NCBI GenBank assembly: GCA_002309635.1
Contig: DBXO01000022.1
Coordinates: forward strand, 31,247-95,246
Source of the DNA: Ruminococcus flavefaciens
GTDB taxonomy: Bacteria; Bacillota; Clostridia; Oscillospirales; Ruminococcaceae
DNA length: 64,000 nt
Direction of reading: 5' to 3'
The notes under the pieces are model-generated. The model did not search any database. It was given only the letters and a program-made list of their open reading frames with translations, and was not told the origin of the DNA. The position numbers and the translations under genes were made by a program. Shown here piece after piece: positions 52,431 through 59,660 of the stretch; the stretch's first letter is position 1, and the number at the start of each line of letters is the position of its first letter.

Positions 52431-53235
52431 GATAGAGATAAAGGATCTTACAGTCAACTACATAGAAAACAAGCGGAGCTTCAACGCACTCCACGACGTT
52501 TCATTCGGAGTGGGCAGGGGAGAGTTCGTCAGCGTTATCGGAGCCAGCGGCTGCGGAAAGTCCACGCTTCTCAGCGTACTTGAGGGACTTTATACACCAG
52601 CAGGGGGTTCGGTGCAGATAGACGGCAAGGAGCTTCACGGTACAGGCACAGAGCGCGGAGTAGTGTTCCAGCACTACTCTCTGTTCCCGTGGATGACCAC
52701 AAAAAAGAACATTGAGTTTGGCATAAAGCAGTCGCGCCACGACATAAAGCGAAGTGAACGGGGCAGGATAGCTGACGAGTTCCTCACAAAGGTCGGACTT
52801 ACAGGCTTCGGCAACAAGTTCCCCTCGCAGCTTTCGGGCGGCATGCAGCAGAGAGCGGCTATTGCAAGAGCCCTTGCAATGGACACTGAGATACTTCTCA
52901 TGGATGAACCGTTCAGCGCTATCGACGCAAAGAACCGCGTTGTATTGCAGGAGCTTCTCCTGAAATTATGGGAGGGAGACGGTACCGAGGAGCGCAAGAC
53001 CGTTGTTTTCGTGACTCATGATATCGACGAAGCTATACTTCTTTCGGATAAGATAGTAGTCCTCACAGCTCACCCCGGCACAGTAAATGAAGTGGTGAAC
53101 GTTCCCTTTGAGCGTCCCCGCAGACGTGAGGATCTGGTAAAGACCGACGAGTACGGACAGTTCCGCAACAGACTGCTCTCGCTTCTCTACAGCGATATTG
53201 CCGAGCGTATCGGCGGAGACGAGGTGGTATTATGA
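52417..53235 (+). CDS. sulfonate/nitrate-type ABC transporter ATP-binding protein
   Basis: A 272-residue ATPase of the SsuB/TauB/NrtD group: GASGCGKSTLLSVLEGL (Walker A, about 40-56), VVFQHYSLFPWMTTKKNIEFG, LSGGMQQRAAIARALA, LLMDEPFSAID and FVTHDIDEAILLSDKIVVLTAHPGTV, the last being typical of the subgroup. ATG 52417 lies within the end of the binding-protein gene (14-base overlap) with AAAGGAG ahead. It overlaps the permease start by ATGA. Confidence 0.93.
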   Translation: MTTNKIEIKDLTVNYIENKRSFNALHDVSFGVGRGEFVSVIGASGCGKSTLLSVLEGLYTPAGGSVQIDGKELHGTGTERGVVFQHYSLFPWMTTKKNIEFGIKQSRHDIKRSERGRIADEFLTKVGLTGFGNKFPSQLSGGMQQRAAIARALAMDTEILLMDEPFSAIDAKNRVVLQELLLKLWEGDGTEERKTVVFVTHDIDEAILLSDKIVVLTAHPGTVNEVVNVPFERPRRREDLVKTDEYGQFRNRLLSLLYSDIAERIGGDEVVL

Positions 53236-54152
53236 CGCTGAAAAAAAGATATCTGCGCATAACGCACCTGCTGTTCATAGTGCTGATACTCATACAGTTC
53301 CTGCCCGACAGGTCGACAAAGGATGTATTCACAGGCTCGCTCATAGCCTTTGCTGTGGGACTTGAAGTCATAGTGCTTGCAGCTTCATCATTTATCAGAA
53401 AAGAAGAGGGAGTTTCTCTTCTTCTCGATATCACGGGATTTGTATACGTTCTTCTCGGAGTATGGTCACTTGCAACAGCAAAGTACAACCTGCTCAATGA
53501 CCTGCTTTTCCCTGCACCCGGCAAGGTGATACACCAGTTTACCGAGGACAGGTCGGCTATACTCACCAATATAGTGAGCTCACTGGGAACTACTGTCAAG
53601 GGCTTTCTCCTTGCGGCTGTAATAGCCATTCCTCTCGGACTTTTCATTGGCTGGAGCGCAAGAGTGGGCGGAGCCGCCACATACATCACCAAGTTTTTCA
53701 GCTCAATACCTCCTATAGTCTATATTCCCTACGGAATAGCGCTTCTTCCCACGTTCAAGTCGGTTTCCGTATTCGTTATCTTCCTCGCCACATTCTGGCC
53801 CGTATTTGCAGGAACCATGAGCGGAGTTCTCGGTGTTGACAAGAAGATAATCGACTCGGCAAAAGTGCTCAACGTAAGTAAGCCCGAAATGCTGTTCAGG
53901 GTCATACTTCCCGCTTCGTTGCAGCAGATATTCCTGGGCTGCAATCAGGGACTGAGCGTGTCATTCATACTCCTTACGTCTGCGGAGATGATAGGCGCAA
54001 GGGACGGTATGGGCTACTATGTCAAGTATTATTCCGACTTCGGCGACTATACCCGTACTATCACAGGACTTCTCGTAATAGGTTTCGTGGTGATTGCCGT
54101 GACGTTCCTGTTCAACATGCTCCAGAATCGGCTTTTAAGGTGGAAACGATAA
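53232..54152 (+). CDS. sulfonate/nitrate-type ABC transporter permease
   Basis: A 306-residue BPD-type permease of the SsuC/TauC group. Two or three extra hydrophobic helices lie at the N-terminus (about 8-25, 36-55, 65-85). Then come the core helices with SLGTTVKGFLLAAVIAIPLGLFIGWS and the EAA-like loop KIIDSAKVLNVSKPEMLFRVILPASLQQIFLGCNQGLSVSFILLTSAEMIGARDGMGYYV. Last gene of the importer unit, followed directly by a strong terminator. Confidence 0.92.
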   Translation: MTLKKRYLRITHLLFIVLILIQFLPDRSTKDVFTGSLIAFAVGLEVIVLAASSFIRKEEGVSLLLDITGFVYVLLGVWSLATAKYNLLNDLLFPAPGKVIHQFTEDRSAILTNIVSSLGTTVKGFLLAAVIAIPLGLFIGWSARVGGAATYITKFFSSIPPIVYIPYGIALLPTFKSVSVFVIFLATFWPVFAGTMSGVLGVDKKIIDSAKVLNVSKPEMLFRVILPASLQQIFLGCNQGLSVSFILLTSAEMIGARDGMGYYVKYYSDFGDYTRTITGLLVIGFVVIAVTFLFNMLQNRLLRWKR

Positions 54153-54157
54153 ATAAG

Positions 54158-54192
54158 CTCCAAAGAACGTTTTCGTTCTTTGGAGTTTTTTA
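54158..54192 (+). terminator. terminator of the sulfonate importer operon
   Basis: CTCCAAAGAACG/CGTTCTTTGGAG stem with a TTTT loop, followed by TTTTTT. Confidence 0.92.
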
Positions 54193-54480
54193 GTTTAGAG
54201 TTAAGAGTTGATTACATGTTTATTTCTTTCTTCCTTTATCTCTTGCCATGTTGTCAACTTGCCATGTTAAAATCTTACATCCTGACAACCTAAAAAGCAA
54301 TAAACTTTAGCAATTTAAACTTTTCAAGAGTGTAAGGAAGAAAGAAACTTTTTCATATTTGACGGAACCAACGTTTATTGTTTCTTAGTTCTTTGCTCTT
54401 AGCACTAAAGCAACAAAATCTATAAATCCTACGTAAATAATAGGATAATTCTATAACTATTGCTGAATATAGCTCAAACC
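54193..54480. other. AT-rich intergenic stretch with nested inverted repeats
   Basis: No gene is visible. TTTCTTTCTTCCTT (near 54226) pairs with AAGGAAGAAAGAAA (near 54336), and inside it GTTGTCA pairs with TGACAAC. GCCATGTT is repeated. TTCTTAGTTCTTTGCTCTTAG near 54381 resembles the tandem repeat at 10360-10429. It could be remnant mobile or repeat DNA. Confidence 0.4.
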
Positions 54481-54482
54481 TA

Positions 54483-54511
54483 TTGACATGATATGCAAAC
54501 TATGCTATAAT
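54483..54511 (+). promoter_or_regulatory. promoter P4 of the mcc operon
   Basis: TTGACA (54483-54488), 17 bases, TATAAT (54506-54511). Upstream CTATAACTATTGCTGAATATAG forms a CTATA/TATAG dyad suited to a LysR-type regulator. Predicted start near 54518, about 45 bases before the Cys-rich leader ORF. Confidence 0.8.
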
Positions 54512-54562
54512 GCATATAGTTCCGATAGGAATACAGAAGATTGATGAAAAGGAGTGCTGAAC

Positions 54563-54667
54563 ATGAGAGTTAATATGATGTGCTGTATGCAGTGTTGCTG
54601 TATGAAAAATTCAGACGATATACGTATTCTGCATACTTATGCTCAGCGATGTTGTGTCATCTCCTGA
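54563..54667 (+). CDS. cysteine-rich 34-residue leader peptide
   Basis: An ORF with AAAAGGAG seven bases before its ATG. The peptide begins MRVNMMCCMQCCCMK and has Cys at 7, 8, 11, 12, 13, 30 and 31, seven of 34 residues. There is no membrane segment or export signal. It lies between a strong promoter and an intrinsic terminator and overlaps one strand of a possible antiterminator. It is most simply read as a sensor of charged Cys-tRNA rather than a functional protein. Confidence 0.8.
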   Translation: MRVNMMCCMQCCCMKNSDDIRILHTYAQRCCVIS

Positions 54668-54723
54668 CTTTAAGCGAGTAAAACGTCATGCGTGGAATGC
54701 GAATATCATTCCGCGCATTTTTT
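54623..54723 (+). promoter_or_regulatory. putative cysteine-responsive transcription attenuator
   Basis: Terminator: ATGCGTGGAATG (54688-54699) pairs with CATTCCGCGCAT (54707-54718) around a 7-base loop, followed by TTTTTT. Antiterminator: leader codons 21-24, CGTATTCTGCAT (54623-54634), can pair over 12 bp (two wobbles, 2-base bulge) with 54688-54701, consuming the whole 5' arm. A ribosome stalled at Cys codons 7-13 leaves that strand free. A small GCAT/ATGC hairpin (54631-54642) can sequester it otherwise. Confidence 0.75.
54688..54723 (+). terminator. intrinsic terminator before the methyltransferase gene
   Basis: 12-bp stem with one G-T pair and a six-T tail, ending 17 bases before the start codon at 54741. 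Its position inside the leader makes it a regulatory terminator. Confidence 0.88.
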
Positions 54724-54740
54724 GTTATGGAGAGATTGAT

Positions 54741-55637
54741 ATGGTCAATGAAAGAGAAAGCGTTACCGCTAAGATATGCGCCTTTGTGAGGGCATGGCAC
54801 TCCAACAGGGCGCGTCAGAAGATATACGACGATTACCTTGCCTATGATATGCTGGGCAAGGAGGAATACGACAGCATTTACGGGCTCATCAGCAGCGGAC
54901 TCGGCAGTTCTCAGCAGTTCTCACGGGAGGACACCGAGCAGATAATCAGTGAGTACTTCGCACCCATACCGCTGTCGAGGATACACTTCAACGAGAGCAG
55001 GCTTGCGGATTTCGCAGGTGAAAACGGGAAGATACAGTACGTTATATGCGGAGCAGGTTCTGATACCTTTGCTTTCCGCAACGAAAATGACGATATAGAG
55101 GTCTTTGAAATAGACCACCCCGATACTCAGCGCTACAAGCTTGAAAAGCTCCGTGAGCTTGAATGGAATATACGTCCAAATGTACATTTTGTACCTGTGG
55201 ATTTTGAAAAGGAGCGAATGTGCGACAAGCTCCTTGCAGCGGGCTTTGACCCGGAGAAAAAGACCTTTTTCAGCATTCTTGGAGTTACGTACTACCTTAC
55301 ACTTGACGTATTCACGGATACGCTGAAACAGATGTCGGAGCTCTCCGCTCTTGGCAGCATGCTTGTATTCGACTACCCTATAAGAACAGGGGAGTTCCCT
55401 CGCAGAGTTGCAAGGCTTGAACAGATTACGGAGGATCTTGGAGAGGTAATGCGCGGCGGCTACGACTACAACGAGGTCTCCCGTGCGCTTTATTCCCTCG
55501 GCTTTCAGATTGATACGTATATGCCGCCCGAAAAGGTGCAGAAAATGTACTTCGACGGCAGAGAGGACGGCCTCAGGGCCTTTGAGAACGTGAGCCTGAT
55601 ATCGGCGACCTATACCGCAGGCTATGATTACGAATAA
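54741..55637 (+). CDS. SAM-dependent methyltransferase, leucine carboxyl methyltransferase-like
   Basis: A 298-residue class I methyltransferase of the PPM1/LCM/TcmP type. Motifs are YVICGAGSDTFAFR (about 98-111, SAM-binding loop), VFEIDHPDTQRYKLEKLRELE (about 119-139, the acidic ribose-binding end of strand 2 and the family's DxPD-like signature), VPVDFEKE and FFSILGVTYYLT. GGAGAG precedes ATG 54741; the open frame extends upstream through the attenuator without a site. It is first in an operon with mccB and mccA, comparable to yrrT-mtnN-mccA-mccB of Bacillus, where a methyltransferase also leads. Acceptor unknown. Confidence 0.82.
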   Translation: MVNERESVTAKICAFVRAWHSNRARQKIYDDYLAYDMLGKEEYDSIYGLISSGLGSSQQFSREDTEQIISEYFAPIPLSRIHFNESRLADFAGENGKIQYVICGAGSDTFAFRNENDDIEVFEIDHPDTQRYKLEKLRELEWNIRPNVHFVPVDFEKERMCDKLLAAGFDPEKKTFFSILGVTYYLTLDVFTDTLKQMSELSALGSMLVFDYPIRTGEFPRRVARLEQITEDLGEVMRGGYDYNEVSRALYSLGFQIDTYMPPEKVQKMYFDGREDGLRAFENVSLISATYTAGYDYE

Positions 55638-55642
55638 ACCGT

Positions 55643-55664
55643 GCAGGGCGCCAGCCCCCGCATG
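55643..55664. repeat. partial copy of the 49.2-kb palindromic repeat
   Basis: GCAGGGCGCCAGCCCCCGCAT resembles the right arm of the element at 49182-49252 (GGACGCCAGTCCCTGCAT). It also lies just ahead of a ribosome binding site. Confidence 0.5.
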
Positions 55665-55683
55665 ACTGAAAAGGAGAATTCAT

Positions 55684-56844
55684 ATGAGTAATTTTAAAAA
55701 TACAGAAACAGCACTTATACACGGAGGTATCTCCATTGACGAGCGTACAGGCGCTGTGAACATACCTATTTATCAGACCTCCACCTACAAGCAGGATGGT
55801 CTCGGAAAAATGCGGGGATATGAGTATTCACGCACAGGAAATCCTACCCGTGAGGCTCTTGAAGCCCTTATCGCGGAACTTGAGGGAGGAGTTGCAGGCT
55901 TCGCATTTGCTTCCGGCATGGCAGCCCTCACAGCAGTCCTCAGTCTCCTGCACAGCGGCGACAGAGTGCTCATATCGAGCAATGTTTACGGCGGTACTTT
56001 CCGTCTGCTTAGCAAGGTGTTCGACCATTTCAGCATAACCTACACTATCGCTGATACTACAGATCTTACAGTTTATGAGAGCCAGATAAGCTCCGACGTA
56101 AAGGCAGTAATCATCGAGAGCCCTGCAAATCCCCTCATGACAGTCACCGATATAAAGGTTGTTGCGGAGGTATCCCACAGACACGGACTTCTCGTTATCG
56201 TTGACAATACCTTTATGACTCCCTATCTTCAGAAGCCCATTGAACTGGGAGCCGATATAGTGGTACACAGCGCAACAAAGTATCTTGGAGGCCACAGCGA
56301 CGTTGTCTCGGGACTTGCAGTTGTAAACTCAAAGGAGCTTGCGGAGAAGATTGCATTCATTCAGAACTCCACAGGAGGAGTCCTCGGACCGTTCGATTCC
56401 TTCCTGCTTATCCGCGGCATAAAGACTCTTGCAGTACGCATGGACAGGCACGTTGAGAACGCAGAAAAGGTTGCGAAGTACCTTGAAGCACACAAGGCTG
56501 TGAAGAACGTATACTACCCAGGACTTGAAAGCAGTCAGGGCTATGAGATAAACCGCAGACAGGCTAAAAACGGCGGTGCAATGATATCCTTCGAGCTTAA
56601 CGGGAACTATGATATAAATACATTCTTCGAGAGTCTGGAGCTTGTCTCGCTTGCTGAGAGCCTCGGCGGCGTAGAGTCTCTTGTATGCCACCCCGCAACT
56701 ATGACCCATGCCTCAATTCCCGCCGATATTCGTAAGAAAGTAGGTATCACCGACGGTCTTATCAGACTTTCCGTTGGAATAGAAAATATTGAGGATATAC
56801 TGGCTGATATTGAAAAAGCTATTGCAAAATCGGAGAGAAAGTGA
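55684..56844 (+). CDS. mccB: cystathionine gamma-lyase / homocysteine gamma-lyase (MccB-like)
   Basis: PLP enzyme of the Cys/Met transsulfuration family. The 386-residue protein starts TALIHGGISIDERTGAVNIPIYQTSTYKQ and has YEYSRTGNPTREALEALIAELE, FASGMAALTAVLSLL, VIIESPANPLM, IVDNTFMTPYLQKPIELGADIVVHSATKYLGGHSDVVSG (PLP Lys) and the end HASIPADIRKKVGITDGLIRLSVGIENIEDIL. As remembered it is closest to Bacillus MccB, which releases cysteine from cystathionine. Pairing with mccA supports reverse transsulfuration; a cystathionine gamma-synthase role is the main alternative. Confidence 0.9.
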   Translation: MSNFKNTETALIHGGISIDERTGAVNIPIYQTSTYKQDGLGKMRGYEYSRTGNPTREALEALIAELEGGVAGFAFASGMAALTAVLSLLHSGDRVLISSNVYGGTFRLLSKVFDHFSITYTIADTTDLTVYESQISSDVKAVIIESPANPLMTVTDIKVVAEVSHRHGLLVIVDNTFMTPYLQKPIELGADIVVHSATKYLGGHSDVVSGLAVVNSKELAEKIAFIQNSTGGVLGPFDSFLLIRGIKTLAVRMDRHVENAEKVAKYLEAHKAVKNVYYPGLESSQGYEINRRQAKNGGAMISFELNGNYDINTFFESLELVSLAESLGGVESLVCHPATMTHASIPADIRKKVGITDGLIRLSVGIENIEDILADIEKAIAKSERK

Positions 56845-56853
56845 GATAATAAT

Positions 56854-57765
56854 ATGAGATACTATGATTCGATGCAGTCTCTTATCGGCAATACTCCGCT
56901 GGTAAGGCTTGGAAATATAGTAAACGGCGGGGGCGTGAACGTTTTTGCGAAGCTTGAACTATACAATCCCTCGGGCAGCGTCAAGGACCGTACTGGTCTG
57001 TACATGATAAACGACGCCGAGAAGAAAGGCCTTCTTAAAAAAGGCGGCACGATCGTTGAAGCCACCGCAGGCAATACAGGCCTCGGAATAGCGTTTGCGG
57101 CGCTTAACCGCGGCTACAGGATAATCTTTGTAGTTCCAACAAAGTTCTCAGCCGAAAAGCAGTCCCTCCTCCGCGCACTGGGAGCAGAGGTCATAAACAC
57201 CCCCCGTGAAAAGGGAATGCTCGGAGCAGTAGCAAAGGCAGAGGAGATAAAGGCTCAGATACCCGGTTCGATATCGCTGGAGCAGTTCAAAAATCAGAGC
57301 AACCCACTTGCACACTATGAGACTACTGGAAAAGAAATATACGAAGCCCTTGACGGAAGGATAGACTACGTTGTGGCAGGTGCAGGCAGCGGGGGCACCT
57401 ATACAGGCATACTCCGATATATCAAGGAGCGGGTACCTGCAGCAAAGGGCATACTTGCAGACCCGGTAGGCTCAACTATGGGCGGCGGAGAGCATTCAGA
57501 CTACAACATCGAGGGCATAGGCAACGATTTCATTGCAGAGACTATGGATATGTCCCTTGTTGATGATGTAATAAAGGTAAACGATGAAGAGGCTTTCGGT
57601 ACAGCGCGTCTTCTCGCAAAAAAAGAGGGGATAATCGCAGGCTCCTCCTCAGGAGCGGCCATGGCGGCAGTCCTCAGGCTTACAGAAAGCGGCGCAAAGG
57701 GCAATATAGTAACGGTATTCCCCGACCGCGGCGACCGCTATTTCAGTACAGGACTTTACGATTAG
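56854..57765 (+). CDS. mccA: cystathionine beta-synthase / cysteine synthase family (MccA-like)
   Basis: Fold-type II PLP enzyme of 303 residues: LIGNTPLVRLG (about 8-18), NPSGSVKDRTG with the PLP Lys (about 45), EATAGNTGLGIA (note ATAGNTG rather than the TSGNTG of CysK), FVVPTKFSAEKQSLLRALGAEV, AGAGSGGTYTGI, EGIGNDFIAETMD and VTVFPDRGDRYFS. The ATAGNTG and VFPD..DRY motifs match MccA/YrhA of Bacillus, which joins homocysteine to an activated serine. It is located 9 bases after mccB. O-acetylserine sulfhydrylase activity is the alternative. Confidence 0.88.
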   Translation: MRYYDSMQSLIGNTPLVRLGNIVNGGGVNVFAKLELYNPSGSVKDRTGLYMINDAEKKGLLKKGGTIVEATAGNTGLGIAFAALNRGYRIIFVVPTKFSAEKQSLLRALGAEVINTPREKGMLGAVAKAEEIKAQIPGSISLEQFKNQSNPLAHYETTGKEIYEALDGRIDYVVAGAGSGGTYTGILRYIKERVPAAKGILADPVGSTMGGGEHSDYNIEGIGNDFIAETMDMSLVDDVIKVNDEEAFGTARLLAKKEGIIAGSSSGAAMAAVLRLTESGAKGNIVTVFPDRGDRYFSTGLYD

Positions 57766-57814
57766 TCCGTTTGGGCGGATATTATCGGTCCGCAAACAAG
57801 AATGGAGGAGCATT

Positions 57815-58726
57815 ATGACTTTACAGCAGCTTAAATACATACTTGCAATATCAGCAACAGGCTCAATGAACAAGGCGGCGGAGCAGCTCTACGTTTCACA
57901 GCCTTCCCTGACGTCATCTGTGCAGGAGCTTGAAAAGGAGATAGGCATAAAGATATTCAACCGCAGCGGCAGGGGAGTTACCCTTACCAACGATGGTGCT
58001 GAGTTCATACAGTATGCCCGTCAGGTGGTGGGACAGTTCGATGTCCTTGCGGAAAAATACATCAGCAGGGGCAATGTCAAGAAAAAGTTCGGAGTTTCCA
58101 CCCAGCACTACTCCTTTGCTGTAAAGGCTTTCGTGGAAATGGTAAAGGAGTTTGATACCTCCGAATACGAATTCGCAGTCCGCGAGACCAAGACATCAGA
58201 GGTCATAAGCGACGTGGCGACCATGCGCAGCGAGATAGGCATAATCTACCTGAACGACTTCAACCGCAAGTCCATAACCAAGCTTCTCCACTCCAACGGA
58301 CTTGAGTTCCATACGCTGACAAAGTGCAGTCCTTTCGTTTACCTATGGAAAGGGCATCCTCTTGCAAAGGAGAAGAAGATAAACTTTGAGCAGCTTGCAG
58401 ACTATCCCTGCCTTTCATTTGAGCAGGGCGACAACAGCACCTTCTACCTTGCGGAGGAGCTTCTCAGCACTGCCGACTATCAGCGTACCATCAAGGCAAA
58501 CGACAGAGCGACAATGCTGAACCTGATGATAGGACTGAACGGATATACTCTCTGCTCGGGAATCATCTGCGAGGAGCTCAACGGCTCAGACTATATTGCA
58601 GTCCCCTTTGAGGACGATTCCGATGAGATAATGGAGATAGGCTATATCACGCTGAAAAATGTGATACTCAGCGAAATGGCGGAAATATATATAGACGAGA
58701 TAAAAGCATACCTGAATATTGCATGA
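57815..58726 (+). CDS. LysR-type transcriptional regulator
   Basis: A 303-residue regulator. The N-terminal winged helix-turn-helix (about 1-65) reads LQQLKYILAISATGSMNKAAEQLYVSQPSLTSSVQELEKEIGIKIFNRSGRGVTLT. The effector domain (about 90-300) contains FGVSTQHYSFAVKAFVEMV and LFHTLTKCSPFVYLWKGHPLA-like FHTLTKCSPFVYLWKGHPLA. GGAGG precedes the start. It follows mccA by 49 bases and precedes promoter P3, so it is the natural candidate regulator of the sulfur locus. O-acetylserine or a related metabolite would be the expected co-inducer (inference from CysB/CysL/YtlI-type proteins). Confidence 0.9.
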   Translation: MTLQQLKYILAISATGSMNKAAEQLYVSQPSLTSSVQELEKEIGIKIFNRSGRGVTLTNDGAEFIQYARQVVGQFDVLAEKYISRGNVKKKFGVSTQHYSFAVKAFVEMVKEFDTSEYEFAVRETKTSEVISDVATMRSEIGIIYLNDFNRKSITKLLHSNGLEFHTLTKCSPFVYLWKGHPLAKEKKINFEQLADYPCLSFEQGDNSTFYLAEELLSTADYQRTIKANDRATMLNLMIGLNGYTLCSGIICEELNGSDYIAVPFEDDSDEIMEIGYITLKNVILSEMAEIYIDEIKAYLNIA

Positions 58727-58796
58727 AACTTTCGTCAGAGTACTGACGTTTCACAGCATATAGGCTCAGGCTATGGTCCTGCATAGATGTCACGTA

Positions 58797-58826
58797 TTGG
58801 ACAGAACATGCAGGCAGGTGTATAAT
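58797..58826 (+). promoter_or_regulatory. sulfur-locus promoter P3 with TATTGGACA -35
   Basis: TATTGGACA with TTGGAC at 58797-58802, 18 bases, TATAAT (58821-58826). The transcribed start region ACATACCAAA matches that of P1. ATATAGG and CTATGG lie upstream; CGTCAG/CTGACG forms a palindrome at 58733-58748. Confidence 0.75.
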
Positions 58827-58857
58827 TAAAACATACCAAAATGATAGGAGTAGTGCT

Positions 58858-59370
58858 ATGTACGAAATAATATGGCTCGGACGGGGCGGACAGGGTGCGT
58901 TTACCGCTGCTAAGCTTCTCGGAGCAGCCTATACCCTGAATGATGACAGCTATGCTCTTGCATTTCCCTCATTCGGACCTGAGCGCCGTGGAGCTCCAGT
59001 AAGAGCATTCACCAAGCTCGATACAAGACCTGTTGTTGACAGAAGTCAGACCGAAAAGGCTGATTATATAGTTATACTTGACGATACTCTTTACAGCCCG
59101 CAGCTTCGTGAGCTGCTCAGGGACGGCGGAAAGATCATCATAAATTCCAGAAAGGACATTGACGAAGCGCTTACCTGTGACGGTGAGAAGATAGCCGAAG
59201 AGTTCAGACTCCCTACGGTCAATACCGTTATGCTGGGAGTTCTCGTCGGGGTTTCGGGAGTTGTTACGGCTGAAAATGCAGCTGAGGCAATAAAAGGCTA
59301 TATGCCGCAGAAAATACAGGAACGAAATTTAAACGCGCTTCTCAGGGCAGTACGGGAGGTGGCGGAATGA
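58858..59370 (+). CDS. 2-oxoacid:ferredoxin oxidoreductase, gamma subunit
   Basis: A 170-residue protein of the POR/VOR/KOR gamma family, which binds the CoA end of the reaction. It starts IIWLGRGGQGAFTAAKLLGAAY, with the conserved GRGGQG, and has FPSFGPERRGAPVRAF, the family's second signature. It is the first gene of a four-gene unit in the order gamma-delta-alpha-beta, as in archaeal-type pyruvate and 2-ketoisovalerate oxidoreductases. Its stop overlaps the delta gene start. Confidence 0.92.
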   Translation: MYEIIWLGRGGQGAFTAAKLLGAAYTLNDDSYALAFPSFGPERRGAPVRAFTKLDTRPVVDRSQTEKADYIVILDDTLYSPQLRELLRDGGKIIINSRKDIDEALTCDGEKIAEEFRLPTVNTVMLGVLVGVSGVVTAENAAEAIKGYMPQKIQERNLNALLRAVREVAE

Positions 59371-59660
59371 GACCTTATATAAGAGAGAAAAAGAGCTTCG
59401 CATTTGACGAAGTTCCCGAAAATACGTCCTTTGAAGCAGGCTACCTCACCACGGTAAACAGCGGCTGGAGAAGTATCAGGCCTGTGGTTGACACCGGAAA
59501 ATGTGTCGGCTGTGAACAGTGCTATCTTTACTGTCCGGACGGTGTTATCTCATTAAACAACGGAAAAGCGGTCATTGACTATGATTTCTGCAAGGGCTGT
59601 GGAATATGTGCTAAAATATGCAGGATAAAGGCAATAGAAACGGAGGCGGAGCGCAAATGA
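59367..59660 (+). CDS. 2-oxoacid:ferredoxin oxidoreductase, delta (ferredoxin-like) subunit
   Basis: A 97-residue iron-sulfur subunit with two 4Fe-4S motifs, CVGCEQCYLYCPDG (about 49-62) and CKGCGICAKICR (about 76-87), that passes electrons to ferredoxin. The N-terminal 45 residues match the usual delta-subunit extension (SGWRSIRPVVDTGKC). Overlaps both neighbours by ATGA, so it is translationally coupled. Confidence 0.93.
   Translation: MRPYIREKKSFAFDEVPENTSFEAGYLTTVNSGWRSIRPVVDTGKCVGCEQCYLYCPDGVISLNNGKAVIDYDFCKGCGICAKICRIKAIETEAERK

Noticed and set aside
54639..54740. Upstream extension of the methyltransferase frame to 54639.
   Set aside because: The extension runs through the Cys-rich leader and the terminator stem; a proper GGAGAG site and the family-like N-terminus support 54741.
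58725..58753. GAAAC...CGTCAG/CTGACG...GTTTC palindrome after the LysR gene as a terminator.
   Set aside because: No T tract follows; it could equally be an operator near P3. Left as part of the P3 region.
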